Below, piece after piece: positions 24,380 through 36,400 of a stretch of 64,000 nt of DNA. The stretch's first letter is position 1, and the number at the start of each line of letters is the position of its first letter. Source of the DNA: Argentina anserina (Eukaryota; Streptophyta; Magnoliopsida; Rosales; Rosaceae); contig NC_065872.1 of the NCBI RefSeq assembly GCF_933775445.1, forward strand, positions 12,710,001 through 12,774,000. Reading direction: 5' to 3'. The position numbers and the translations under genes are program-made. The notes below the pieces were generated by a model. The model was not told the origin of the DNA and searched no databases. It saw nothing but the letters and a program-made list of their open reading frames with translations.

Positions 24380-24640
24380 TCTCTCAAACATCGCAATCTG
24401 ATTACATAAGCTCTCCGTGGTCTGGAGGCATTTAAAGTCGCTCGGGCACTCTCATATCTGCGTCAAGATCCCTTTACAGATATTCTATGACCACTATCAT
24501 ATGCTGCAAATCAGTTTTCATGGACACTACTACTGATCAAGTAGCGGAAAGCAATTATGTCCATAACGAGAGAATATAACTCATCGTACTCAATACTAGG
24601 ATAATGAGACAATCTTTGCGCCATAAGTCCTGCATATATT
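24380..24640 (-). pseudogene. copia reverse transcriptase start, broken
   Basis: Minus-strand translation of 24627-24541 reads LMAQRLSHYPSIEYDELYSL followed by VMDIIAFRY, the N-terminal RT motif of copia pol. The frame is lost about ten residues later. Confidence 0.75.
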
Positions 24641-25389
24641 GCATGACTTCATCTTTCTCATTACAATTACGAACAACGACCAACATAACAAGTCTAGTTC
24701 ATCCTGTATTGATTTTTTCCACTTCGGTCAAGTTGCTCATCGTTGATGTTTTACAACGGAATAAGAGCATAAGCGAAAACATCATCAATCATGGGAGATC
24801 AATCCATTACACACATGCGCGCGCTGTATACGATCAATTCGTGAGATTTCTATTCTTCTCTAACATTAACAAAATGAGTCTGTAGCGTCCCACATAAACT
24901 TAGTTGATACACATGTTTAGAGGATATCTCTTGATGATGGGCGAAATACGTGTGCCTACGCACTTCGCTTCTTTCTAGATTTGATTCTAGAGAATAATGG
25001 TCTCTCCCTCATCTAGGCAGGAGCCAAGACCGAAGCTATGACCCTTAGTAGTCCATCTTTGCGTTTGCCGCCCTTGTTTTGTGGTGCAATGCCACGAGCG
25101 CCGACAACACCACAGCGTACGATGGTGCCATCGCCGGCTTCCTTCCCACTGTCAGGGATGGTGCCAACAGTGCTAGGACCAGGTCATATGAAATTCTCTC
25201 ATATTCTGAGAGTCCCAACCTTACCGGCACATCACAGCATTTATGTGCGATCTCGTCACTTTCGCAATATCGGTAAAGTCATTGAGCATCGAATCTTTGA
25301 CTTTCTGGAGGTCGATAATGCGTTGCACATTTGCTCACTTTGAGTAGTGCGGGATCTTAATGAGACATAGTGCCACACCACGTCAATTC

Positions 25390-26430
25390 CTGGCGTTAAA
25401 AACCAGAATGGGAGCATTCCATATCTCCCCCTAACGACGGGAAGTATGTCTCATCAAAGTGACCGTCTGCTAATATCGCAGAATAGAGATCAACGGTTGT
25501 AGATTGGAAATAGCGGACAAGTGTTGGTGATTTATAAATCATAACCAACCAGAATACTTAATCGTTTCAAGTAGACCCATTGAGATAACTACAATAGAGG
25601 CACATAAACAACTTTAACCAAATAGGCATTTAAGGAAAAGAACGTTGGGATCGTATCCAGTAACCATTTGGTACGCACTAAACGCTTGGCAAGTTGTGGG
25701 TCTAAAACGAATAAGTGTCATTGCATGCAACATCATTACATATCTCCATGCAAAAATCGGCAGGTTAGTACCCATAACCAAGTCCGAGCTCTGCTAGATC
25801 GTGCAGTGAATGAACATGAGGAATACTATGTTCAACGACGATCCCAGTAGATATGCAAAACGAAATCATCAAAGGCGTGGAGGTGAACTCTCCAACGATA
25901 TCCAATCAAATAGATTTGAGAGGATGGGAAGGGTGGTGAGCCCTTAGTATGATGATCATAGCTAAAAACTTTAGCGAATGCAGCGTTTCTTGTGGAAAGC
26001 AAAGCGACGTGTGACCAACGCGTCGATGCTCTTAACCTATATCATAAAAATACCGAAAAATGTCCGTATTCGGTTGGATAGGGTCCACTAATGTCACCTT
26101 AAATACTTTGTAAGAATGAAATGTTCTCGGTTGGAGCCTTAGCAAATAAGGACTTCCTTGAAATCTAGCAAAAGAACAAGCTTTGCAAAATGAGCGAATG
26201 ACATCAGAGATTGTCATGGAGGCATTAGAAGACACGGGAGGCATCACAAGCTCCTGTGAAGGAGGGGATGCCGCCACCGACGGCCTTAATGCCATGGAGC
26301 CGCCAAAATAGGCAGGCTCGGCCTCACCGTGCATGGCACGGATAGGCTCGGCCTCACCGTGTGGAGCATGGGTGAGGTGGTCCTCCAATCGCTTCGTGAA
26401 CATGAAAATAGATGATAATGTGAATTTCAA
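25390..26430 (-). pseudogene. copia integrase region, many stops
   Basis: Translating the minus strand near 26090-25880 gives RYFYDIG, then LRAHHPSHPLKSI, a stop, and LDIVGEFT. This matches the copia integrase core, where LDNAGEFT carries a catalytic Asp. Near 25540-25400 the stretch ADGHFDETYFPSLGGD matches the usual post-integrase segment. Several in-frame stops interrupt it. Confidence 0.8.
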
Positions 26431-27079
26431 AGAACTCGAATCATCATATCTTGTTCAAAATGACCAAAAAACGATCATGTCAAAACCAAGAAGACAGTAA
26501 AACCGAACCCATGATTCAAAGAATCTTGAGTTACATAAAGCTACTGCTGCAGGCAAGCAAAACGATGTCTGCAGGCTAACAAAGCTACTGTCGAAGCTTG
26601 AAAAAGATATTGTCAATGAAATCTGACAGATTTATTCCTCTCCATTTTTAACACAAATATCAAGATGAAAATCCATCATTGGCATGTATGGCCTTTAAAA
26701 CATAGCAAGGCACGAAGATATAGAACACAATCTCCGCACGAGATCCGTAAAACAACTACCTGCGCCGTAGGACAGTGTGGGTGGTTACGCAATTAGCAAG
26801 ACACTCGATTTCACGGCGGGACATTCTCAAAATGAAGATTAAGAGAGTCAACGACGCGGTGAACTTCTCTACACAATACGCCGTAGGATATTGTAAGAGA
26901 TGGGATTGAAACAAATGGCAATCCCATCGAATGTATCACATGGCAATAGAACTACATTCTTCAACTCAAGAGTTGGAAAAACATGGTATTGGAGCAGTTG
27001 AATACCAAACAATTTAGGTGGTAAAAACCATCCAATTGGTGCGGGTGGTCACCAATAATAATAAAATCATTTGAGCTAT

Positions 27080-27480
27080 GAAACGACTTGGAGAAAACCG
27101 GAAAATTAACCGGAAAACCATGTCAAATTAACTCAAAACCGGGTGAATTTTGGACGAGGAAAACGGGGCAGCAGGGACTGCTGCAATATGCCGGAAAAAT
27201 GATGAGAAACGACGGAAAAAATCGTCAAAAAACTCGTTGGAAAACCGGCGGCACCGATTGCCGGAAAACCGGCCGGCGGCGGTTGGAACTGGCCGGTATG
27301 GAGGCCGGAACTTCAGGTCCGACAGGGGACGCCGGCAGGAACTGGGTGGCGGTGCCGGAAACGCCGGGAAATGGCCGGAAGGCGGCGAATACGCCGGTAA
27401 AACATCAAAAAACGTTCTGGAAACGCCGGAACAGTAACCGGGAAAAACGATGTCAATATTGACGTTCCGAGGTCCGTTTT
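27080..27480. repeat. GC-rich CCGG/GGAAAA low-complexity block
   Basis: A block full of CCGGAAA and GCCGG motifs inside the copia internal region, open in several frames. I see no protein domain in it. Confidence 0.55.
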
Positions 27481-29035
27481 CCAAATTTCAAAGTCCAAAA
27501 TCACAATGTAGTGCTATTGGGGTCCCATGTAACCCAAAAGCGGCCAATTTAAAAACCACGTAAGTTGCAAACGTTGACCATGCATGCTAAGCCAAGGCAA
27601 ATAAAATTCTCACGAGTTCAAGAAAAACGAGAAATTTTATAGAATATGCCAATATTTAATACAACACAACCAAACTTCCAATTCCAATAGACGACTTAAG
27701 CTAAAGTCGAACAAGAAACATGGCAATGCCAACGTCATACTTGAAAAATAGTAAGTAGAAAACGTAGTCAAAATAGATTGACTAATCAAAGGTCCGTAGC
27801 AACAAAATCTTGCATATCGGATCGGGCGGAGCCTTAGCCTGAGGCTCAAAAATGTTTGCTTACTTGAGAATGGAAGAATGTTACTTTTCCATCTCCAAAA
27901 TTCCCTCAAGAAATAGATACAGGTGCCAAAAATGGCATGCGTTTCTTGGATGTGGAGTATGCATCAAGGTCAACTCTGATAATATAACGTCATAGACGTT
28001 CATTAAATCACTTTTAAGTGTGTCCCATAGAATTCGTTATTTTTGGGATCTTTTGTCAGCAAATAGTGCTGCTTAAGAGTAATGAATTTCAACTCAAATA
28101 AATGAGTACGTAGACCTTGGGATTATCGTTTATAGACATGAGTTTAAGAAAACTCAAACATTCAAATAACAGTCATGGTGACGCATCCATAAGAAACGAG
28201 GGTTGTATAGGTTTCGAATAATCGAAACTATTCAAGTATGTAACCGGAATTAGAAGGGTTATGATGTATATGGTCACAAAATAATCGATGCATATCGGCG
28301 ATTCTCATGATCGCACCCAAAACAGCGGTGCACTCAGGCGACCACACGAAATCGATATCTTCCTTTTTAAATAATAACGTGACTCCCCCAGGACCGTCAC
28401 ACGAAAAATGTCGACCAAGAGGGGAATCATATCCCTCTTTGGTCTCATCGGCGTTATAAGAAAGGCCGGAAAAGAAGACATGAAAAAAAGGCTAATAGCG
28501 CCCGATAATTTATATATATCTTCAAAAGCAGCAACTTTAAGAAAAACATACTTGTTGGTCTGCCAAATAGACCGCATATAATTAAATTGCACTGCAAATC
28601 GATTGTCATACATGAAGTTGCTTGATGAATTCCTTTTCGATCTTCGTCCGATGACATAAAATCTTGGGAGGATACGATCAAAATCGTATGTAGATGACAA
28701 AAGTACCATCCATCTCGGCATGAATGTCATCACCATAGTACGACGAGTGATCACTTTTCCTACGCAAGCACGTGAAACATAGTTAGAAAATGAAAACGTG
28801 CAAATAAACGATTTAATAAGCAATAGGAAAATAAAAAGGAAAAAAAAAGAAATAGTTTAAAGGCCCAAAAGGGTAGAGAAGACGGGAGTAGCTTCTCTTG
28901 AGCGAAGAGTTTGCTTGTGCAGTTCGCGTTCATTGCGTATATATGCGGGAGGAGCAATTTTGAATCCTCTGATGCGGGGTTTTTCGGGGCAAAAAGATGT
29001 TTTTGCAGAGCGAATGCGGAGGATACCCTGCGGGG

Positions 29036-29330
29036 CTGCGGAGGCTGCGTGCAGGGGCTGCATGCGGCTGCGATGCGGGGGCAGCAGGGGTGCGTGCAGG
29101 CGTGCGTGTGAGGCTGCGTGCGTGCGTGCAGGGCTGCGTTGCGGGGGCTGCAGGGCAGGGCAGCGTGCGGGGCTGCGGGGGCAGCATGCAGGGGCTGCGC
29201 GCGGGGCTGCGGGGGCAGCATGCAGGGGCTGCGCGCGGGGCTGCAGGGGCTGCGCGCGGGGCTGCGGGGTTAGCATGCAGGGGCTGCGTGCGGGGCTGCA
29301 GGGGGGGTTGCGGCAGCGATGCGGCGGCGA
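29036..29330. repeat. GC-rich minisatellite, unit about GGGGCTGCG(T/C)GC
   Basis: Dozens of degenerate units built from GGGGCTGCG, GGGGCAGCATGCA and GCGTGCG occupy about 300 bp just inside the copia 5' LTR. All frames stay open because of the composition; the open frames here are not genes. Confidence 0.9.
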
Positions 29331-29460
29331 CGATGCGGCGGCGAGCAGGAGGTGCGCCGGCGAGGAGATGCCGGAACTTGGAATCGACGGCGGCCGGCGG
29401 AGAAAAAAAAAATTTAGGGCTCTAAAAGTTCAGGATTTTAGGGCAAAGTGCGTGATAACG

Positions 29461-29644
29461 TGATGCAGGATGAAATAATTGTGTATTATTGAATGATATG
29501 GGGGCCTATATATAGGCATTACAAAACCACAATCCCGTAGGATTCGGAGTCCTAATCTATTACTGAGATGCTAATCTATCTCCTAACAAGAAACCTATTA
29601 GGCTAAGACACATACAAGGGTAGAATAGTAATTCTCCCGGAACA
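29461..29644 (-). repeat. 5' LTR of the copia element
   Basis: 184 bp. It differs from 23002-23185 at four sites that I can see (AATGATAT/AATAATAT, TACTG/TACGG, TATCTCC/TATATCC, ACAAG/ACAGG). Confidence 0.9.
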
Positions 29645-29649
29645 ATATA

Positions 29650-30964
29650 AATATATTATATTATTTTGACGCTTTTCAAATCGCACCCGCTTCCGAAAAA
29701 ATTTCAAAAAAAAAAAACGCTTCCGGATTTTCAAACGCTTTGCTTCCACGTACTCGCACCCGATTCCATGCAGATTAGTTGAGGATCAATCTTTGTTCAA
29801 CCTATTCGATAATATACGATCGCTAGGTCGCATGCTAAATGAAACGGACTCTAGCTAGCTCTACCTAGTGTATAACGATATCGGTACGTAGTACGTAGAA
29901 TGTGATATTCTTATAGATTACCTTTCTCGTGTCTTGCAATTGATCTTAATACTGTGGCCTTTTTCATTCTATCCACCTAGTTTCTGCAACATAGGAATCA
30001 GTACGTATGGAAAAACAATCTTGTACCACCAACTACGCAGCAGTTCGTAAAATTAAGCAAGATTGATTGCCTTGCATGTTGGTCCTTTCAAACTTGCTCT
30101 TCAAGAACTTTCCATGTTATTAACTAAGAATTGAACAAGTATAGACAAAGATCACACATATTCATTTAGCAATTTGAGTGTATATTGTGAAACCAATTAC
30201 CAAGCAATTCATACTGCACGTTTGATCAAATAATCGAAACTCATAAGTTAATATTACCAAAAACGTGTTGAACAATATCAAGTTGTGACGGAAAGTGATC
30301 TCTTTAATTGCAGCGATACTAGGAGTGTTGAGCTGAGAAAAACTATATTGACCAAAAAAAGAGCTGAGAAAAACTATAAGAAAATGAATGATTTCCCTTG
30401 TAATCATCGATACTGCACACAAGCAAACAAAACTAAGAGTGACAATTACTTTTAATCTGTCAGTACTCTTGCATGCATATCAAGGACACGAACTATACAT
30501 ATAGGGAACTGTATCTAAGAAAATATGAACTCCTTCTACTCTTTTTGATTTGATCAATCAGAAAGAAAGGATGTGTTTGAATTTGAGATACAAAATATTC
30601 AAGAAGAAAAAGAATGATGATGCAGAAAGGAGTGATGGGGAAGAGGAAAGTAGGGGCTTGTTATGGAAGGCGATCGAAAGCTGGAAGAAGAAGCAAGAGA
30701 TGCATAGTAATCATCAAGGAGATGCATCACCACAGCTCAATCTCAAATAGTCACCCTCAGCTTCATTCATTATTTTTGTTCTTCAAATTCGCCTCCATGA
30801 AATTTTCTTTTATACCATAAAAATTGCAAGTTTTCTTGGTCTATCGATCTAGTGTGATAAGTTTATCTAGTTCTGTTTCAGTGCAAAAGATTGTGGACTT
30901 CTGTGATATAATTGAGTCATGTGGAAACGAAGTATCTGGTTGTTTTTTTACTAGCGGATGATAT
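29650..30964. other. Spacer without recognised gene
   Basis: AT-rich. A 66-residue plus-strand frame at 30550-30750, rich in Lys and Glu, has no recognisable domain and I do not call it a gene. 29670-29780 has ACGCTTTTC/CGCTTCCG motifs resembling the block at 15260-15440. Confidence 0.6.
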
Positions 30965-31319
30965 TGTTGAGAATACACATCTCCTATTGAGAATTGATCG
31001 AGACCTAGTCTGTGGGTTTATAATGATTTGAACCACTTCATCTATTATCAATTAGTTTTGGATGTGAATCTCATATCACTTTATCATGGTATCAAAGTCA
31101 GGTTAGTCACATTCACGTGTGAAGCCCAAATGACCACACTGATTCTACGTCATCCAAAATATTGTCCACGTTTATGACTTGAAAATTTGCCACTTGTGGG
31201 GGCGTGTTGAGAATACACATTCCACATTGGGAATTGGAACTTAGCCGGTGAGTTTAAAGGGTTTGAACCACTCAATATATTGCTAATTGGTTTTGGATGT
31301 GAATCTCATATCACTTTTA
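30965..31319 (+). mobile_element. TRIM retrotransposon, about 355 bp
   Basis: Two short direct repeats start TGTTGAGAATACACAT at 30965 and at 31205 and both run to GTGAATCTCATATCACTTT (about 120 and 115 bp). Just after the first comes TGGTATCAAAGTCAGG (31087), the initiator-tRNA-Met primer site. Just before the second is a purine-rich GTGGGGGCG. No coding capacity lies between. These are the marks of a terminal-repeat retrotransposon in miniature. I did not find a clear target duplication. Confidence 0.82.
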
Positions 31320-32003
31320 GTGTTGAAAAAATCTTGATCGATGATAGTTGACTTTAGTTTGCCTGATTTCTCTTTATATGCTTTCCTTACCTTAATTTCT
31401 GCATCTTTCGATTCAATAATCCATGCATGGTTTCTAACAGAAACTACATAATTTTGATTTCAAGGCTCATTTCTAGTCTTTTGTAAAACTGCATTGGAGA
31501 TGTCTATAGCCTAGAGTTTTCTCTCAGTACGTATCCTCCAATATATGATGGTTGTACTCATGATCTTGCAAATACACCTTCAGGTCCTTGGCAATGAAAG
31601 AGCTAGACCAGTTTTCTACGTTTTTTTGCCTAAAAATGATAGAATCTTGTTGAAGGTTAATTAGAAAAAGTGCTAAAATTTTTTGGTTCTTGTATCAAGA
31701 AATTGAAAGAGAAAAAAAGAGTATTTATAGTTTTATACTCAACCTGTTATACGTGACTCTAGTATTTATTATATTATTATAATTAGGGCAATTATACGTG
31801 ACTATGCGCAGCAAGGTATACTCAAGTAGACTCCATGCTGCATAATTAAACCAAAGAGTCCTTGTACTTCTGTAGCATCATATGAACTCCATGCTTCATA
31901 ATTAACCGAATATTGTTTTAGAATATTCTATTTTAGATATTGTAAGTGGGTGTTTTGAATTTGGTGTGACTAGGCCGAAAGCCAATCGAAGAACGATTCA
32001 AGA

Positions 32004-32083
32004 TTGACCTTGTCGTGATGAACTTGACTATAACAGCAGCAAATTGACCTCGCCGTGACAAGTTTGACTGTAACAGCAGTAAA
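32004..32083. repeat. 40-bp tandem repeat, two units
   Basis: Units start TTGACCT at 32004 and 32044 and share TTGACTRTAACAGCAGYAAA. They are about 82% identical by eye. Confidence 0.8.
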
Positions 32084-33023
32084 TCAAACTTACAATGACA
32101 GAACATACAAAAGGCGTGGTAAGGGAACTTGATGCTTGTGAGTTCAGTAGAGATGAAATTGCATGATTTGGGTGAGAATTAAGGTAAGGTGGGTGATGGT
32201 TTGGGTATGAGAGATAAGGTCTGCTCTTTTGCTTGAAGCTACTAAGTTTTTATGGGTTGGGATGAGATGATCTACAACAACAACTACTGCCCTCTTTGTA
32301 GTGGAGCTGGTAGAGGGAGAAGAGTGTCAAGGACCGCTGGTTTCTGGGATTCTTCTTCATCTCGTCGGAGGGAGAGACTGGTATAGGGGCGACGGTGACA
32401 CAGCAATAGGCCGATGTTGCTCATACTTTGGTTTTCTAAGTTCCTTAAATCACACTCTAAAAGATGAGAGGATTGGAAATTGGAGAGATCTTAAAGGGAT
32501 TTGCGCGTGATTGCTTCTTCCGGATTTTCTGGTGCTGCCGGAATTAGTCAAGCACCAGTACCAGCTGCAAAAGAATTCAGCATGTTTTCCACAATGGGGA
32601 AGAAATAGCTGACTGGATATGGGTCATGGGTCATATGATGAGTTTTTGGGTTAGAAATGGGCTTGGGCTTCATTGAGTTGAAGATCTCTTTCTCTAATAG
32701 ACCAATGTTGATTTAAAGCCACATAATGCATGAATTTTAGTTTCCAAGCCCAAAATTTGTTTACGTGATCTATTTCGACAATGGGCCTCACAAGCTTTGT
32801 TACCTTCCATACCATGACCCTCGTATAAGCTCCAAACATAGCTTGGGCCTACGTGAATCGCGTGTGGATTGCATGTAAAAAGTGTGGTCGCCGCGACAAA
32901 TTACGGTCATGAATCGGATGAGTCTCCTTCTTTTAGGAAATCTTGGGCCGAATAAAGCCCAATGTATTACTCTAAGCTCCATGATTCACAAGCGCAAAGA
33001 AACGTGGAAATTTGGGTATCAAC

Positions 33024-33025
<2 letters not shown>

Positions 33026-33067
<42 letters not shown>
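33026..33067. repeat. (AT)n microsatellite
   Basis: 42 bp of alternating A and T. Confidence 0.98.
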
Positions 33068-33069
<2 letters not shown>

Positions 33070-33093
33070 TCCACCAAGGGATCTCTTTCTTTT

Positions 33094-33424
33094 TAAGGGA
33101 TATGTCACTTAACCAACTTCTCGATCACATTTCAACATCTCAACCGTTCAACATTTAGAGTCTAATGTGTGGATCACCTCCACAAAATTTCAGCCAAAAT
33201 GAAGGTGTTTAAGACATTCAAAACTGAGATTTAAACTTATATGCATGAACAATTCAAGTTTGATAGATTTTGTGTGTCCATTGCTTCACAAATTTTGATA
33301 CTTTAACGATCATTATTTTGGCTGAAAATTTACTGAAATGATCACCACATTAGACCTTAAACGTTGAATGGTGGAGATGTGAAAATGTAATTGAAAAGTT
33401 GGTTAATGAGTTATCCCTTTAAAA
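33094..33424. mobile_element. MITE with about 105-bp terminal inverted repeats
   Basis: The left arm (33094-33200) begins TAAGGGATATGTCACTTAACC. The right arm, reversed (33424-33318), begins TTTAAAGGGATAACTCATTAACC, and the two stay similar through CAACTT, TCAACC/CACCATTCAAC and TCTAATGTG to TTTCAGCCAAAA. The centre is AT-rich. No coding sequence. Superfamily not assigned. Confidence 0.8.
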
Positions 33425-33526
33425 TACCAAAAAAATAGATTTCTCATATGAAATTGCATACCCGGACAAGTACTCTAAAAAATATTAAGTTTTCACTATA
33501 TATTGCAGCGTAAATCTAAGCATGAT

Positions 33527-36400
33527 TGCGATATCCCGGAAATTAACAATTAATTTCTAAAGACTTTTCAGAGATTATTATTTTGGTTGAGGTCCAATTA
33601 TATAGTACGAGGGAGAAAACGAAAATGTTCACGTGAATAAGTACTTGGAAACGTTATCGTGAGGGGTCAAGAGTTGACTTTTTATTCATTTAGATTTTCA
33701 GAAAACTTCTTTCATGAAAGTCGTAGAGCTTATCGACATGATTTTGTGTACATGCGGCACGCGTAATTTAGAGATCATATGAAAAAGTTATAATTAACAA
33801 AAATTTCGAGTTTCAGAAATCTAAAATTTTCCCCTTTAGAATTTCATTATTATGCAGCAAATTTTCTTTCCCTTTTCTTTCTCTCCTGCGCACACCTTCA
33901 CTATCAAAGAAACCCGAGTGACCTGACCCCGACCCGGCCGACCTGACTTTTCTGGTGAACTCTGGCCGACTAAGGCAACAGGACCAGTAGGAAATGCTTC
34001 GGCTTCTTCATCCGCCTTGCTTTGTTGTGGTGACTTGCGTCGTTTCTCACTGGTCTGCACACATCAAGGCTCGAAAGCCACGACAGCGACCCGGTTTTGA
34101 CCTGGTTTCTCTCCAGCCATTTCTGGCGGTTGTTTGACGTGATGCTCCTCATTTATTGATATTCACATCCTCCTAGTCACGATTTTGTAAGTATTGAAGC
34201 TCAGTTTGAAGTGTGGAGTTACTGATTTGGAAACTTCTTTATGGCGGCAGTTTGGAGCTGAATCTGGCCAATTTCATGCTTCCTCAGATATGAAAGATGA
34301 TTATCAAGTCATGATTGTCATGTTTAAGTGTTAGGACGTTGATATTTTTAGAGTTTTAGGGGGCGGGGCAGTCAGTGGAACCACACACTGCCTCTTGTGT
34401 CACCATGCGTGAACTCCTATGGAGCTTTCGGTGTTTCTGTAATCATGTGCTCATTAATACGAGTAATTTGACAGTTATTTGTGGCTTTTGGTTGCCGAAT
34501 GGGTATATCAGAGTTTTTAATCAATCGGTTTCCCATTCTTAGGAATTCAAATTTGAATCAATGTATGTGTGATTAAAATAGATGGTCAAGTGCTCCATTG
34601 ACCTTGGAGGGTCTCGGAGGAATGGTTGTCTCGAGTGACAAGTCTTCGGGTTAGGTTTTGAGGTTATAGTTCGAGTAAAGTCATTTCGCTTCCGATTATG
34701 ATTAAGTTGAGATTTTGTTTTCTTAGGTGGTTAATATGTGTAAATTCGACTGCAATTCATTATGTTTGCAACATAGTAATTTTTAGGTAGTTGGAGACTT
34801 ACTAGTCTCGAATGAAATTGTGTTTGTGGCCTAACTTCAATTTTAATTTAAATCGGAGAAGTAAGACTTTAATGGTTGTTTTAGTACCTCAAGTTTTATT
34901 GAGTTGTGACATTGATATAATTATGACTTGATGCTTCGTTTAGAGTGGTTTTCGATGATTAGTGCTCTTATACTTGTGTAGAAGACGCATCTAGATTTCA
35001 AGGTGAATAAACCTCATTTGTTACAAATTTAATTTTGATTTGTTAACAAATTTAAAATTATTCTAAAAATATGTTTTAGTTTTAAATCACGTGAATTTGA
35101 TTGTCTACGGTTCATGCGTAAGTAAAATGATATTTTTAATAAATGATTTTAAAAGGTTTTGGTGATTATGGACTATGGTTAATGTTGAGAATAAAATTGG
35201 TTTATGCATGTTGTCATAGATATATTATGGTATATTTAATGGTAATACAATATACTTATACACGTTGCTATAATATATGCTATACTTTTTTATTGTTGTG
35301 TAAGTTGTTATTGTTGAAGGAATGGATCAGAATTAAAGAAAATGTACCTTCTGAAAATTTGGGTTATTGAATGCAGTTTATTAATGTTGGCAAAAGGGAT
35401 CAAAATAGTAAAAAATGTATATTCCAGTAAATTGGGTTATTGGCATAGTTTTATTTATATTGGTGATGAGAATATGGAAGTTGTTACAAGAACTAGTTGT
35501 ATTTGCTTGTTGGAAGTGAGTTGTTATTAAATTGATCTTCATCTTGTTAGTAGTGGTATATATGCAAATAGTTGAGAAAGATATGGGGTTGTGAAAGTCA
35601 AGTGAATTGGTATATGCGTTGGTTTGGTAAACAACGTTTTAAGTGTCGGTTTGGATCTCTCATATGTGGCGAAAGAGATATATGATGTGAGTTGTGTATG
35701 GTCTCTCCTAAGTGGTGAAAGAGACCTTCGATCCCTCCTTAATGGCGGAAGGGGATCATGATCCCTCCTTAGTGGCAAATGGGATCTTTAGGCATAAATG
35801 ACTCACATCTTGGCCTGGTGAGTGGGTACAAACAGAGCTCTAATCCTATTGCCTAAGTGTTTTATGGGTAATGGCGTTGATCATTACGCATGAGTGTGCG
35901 TGATTTAGAAAGTGAGGTTAGAGATACCTCCTACTTGCCTAAGAGTTTACTAGTGTTGCAGAATACTTGTGTGCGTGTTTTAGGGGGAGAGTGTTTCCTC
36001 TGTTGATATTATTGTGGAACTGTTGCAATTCTCATTGTACAAAGTTGGTTTTGTTTAATCTCATAATTAGATGCAAACTTGTAAGGTTTTTGTTGTCTTT
36101 TAGTTTTCGGTTTACTCATACTGGTTTTATAGCTTACTGGGCTTGTTTTTACAACCCGATGCACCAATCTATGGTGCAGGATTTTGCAGGCAGGTAAGGA
36201 TCATCAGGTTGCAGTGGGGGGATTATGGAGGCGCGTTGGGTTATGAATTTTGTTAATTTGAGAACTCTTTTGTAGTGAGCTCATTATAAACGTTAACTTT
36301 ACTTGTTGCTCAAGTTGTGTGATAATATAAATGTAAATATTAAATTTGATTCCGAGTTATCACTCTTTTGGATTAATTTAAAAAAATTCGGGGCGTTACA
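33527..36400 (+). repeat. Solo LTR of the same family as 10891-13354, 2874 bp
   Basis: Starts TGCGATATCCCGG and ends TTCGGGGCGTTACA, with ATGAT before and ACGAT after (4 of 5 bases match). Inside the left part, GAAAACTTCTTTCATGAAAG and CGTAGAGCTTATCGAC match the relatives at 9740 and, reversed, at 13150. The orientation is opposite to the other solo LTR. There is no coding region; 35654-35786 carries four tandem hairpins. Confidence 0.72.
35654..35786 (+). repeat. Four tandem hairpins with covarying stems
   Basis: Stems: ATCTCT/AGAGAT (35655-35679), GGTCTC/GAGACC (35700-35726), GATCCC/GGGATC (35730-35757) and GATCCC/GGGATC (35760-35786). Loops keep the theme TCCTTA(A/G)TGGCGAA. Stem bases change between units while pairing is kept. 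Confidence 0.8.

Larger units (their letters stand above)
23002..29644 (-). mobile_element. Complete but decayed Ty1/copia element, 6643 bp
   Basis: Two 184-bp LTRs (23002-23185 and 29461-29644) in the same orientation flank 6.3 kb. I counted four differences between them (about 2%). ATATA stands outside both ends (22997-23001, 29645-29649), a low-complexity 5-bp target duplication. The polypurine tract next to the left LTR sets the minus orientation. Integrase and RT motifs are readable with many stops, so the element is not autonomous. A GC-rich minisatellite lies next to the 5' LTR. Confidence 0.88.
31320..33093. other. Spacer with short repeats
   Basis: No gene recognised. It contains a 40-bp tandem duplication (32004-32083) and an AT microsatellite (33026-33067). 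Several 60-70 residue open frames lack domains. Confidence 0.6.

Noticed and set aside
27088..27484. Overlapping open frames on both strands
   Set aside because: Low-complexity CCGG-rich sequence inside the copia element; no protein motif.
28915..29463. Long open frames on both strands over the GC-rich repeats
   Set aside because: They are open only because of repeat composition, give Gly/Ala/Cys- or Pro/Ala-rich text in several frames, and lie in the copia leader.
35654..35786. CRISPR-like array
   Set aside because: Units are 27-30 bp hairpins without unique spacers, inside a plant LTR; CRISPR is not expected in a plant nuclear genome.
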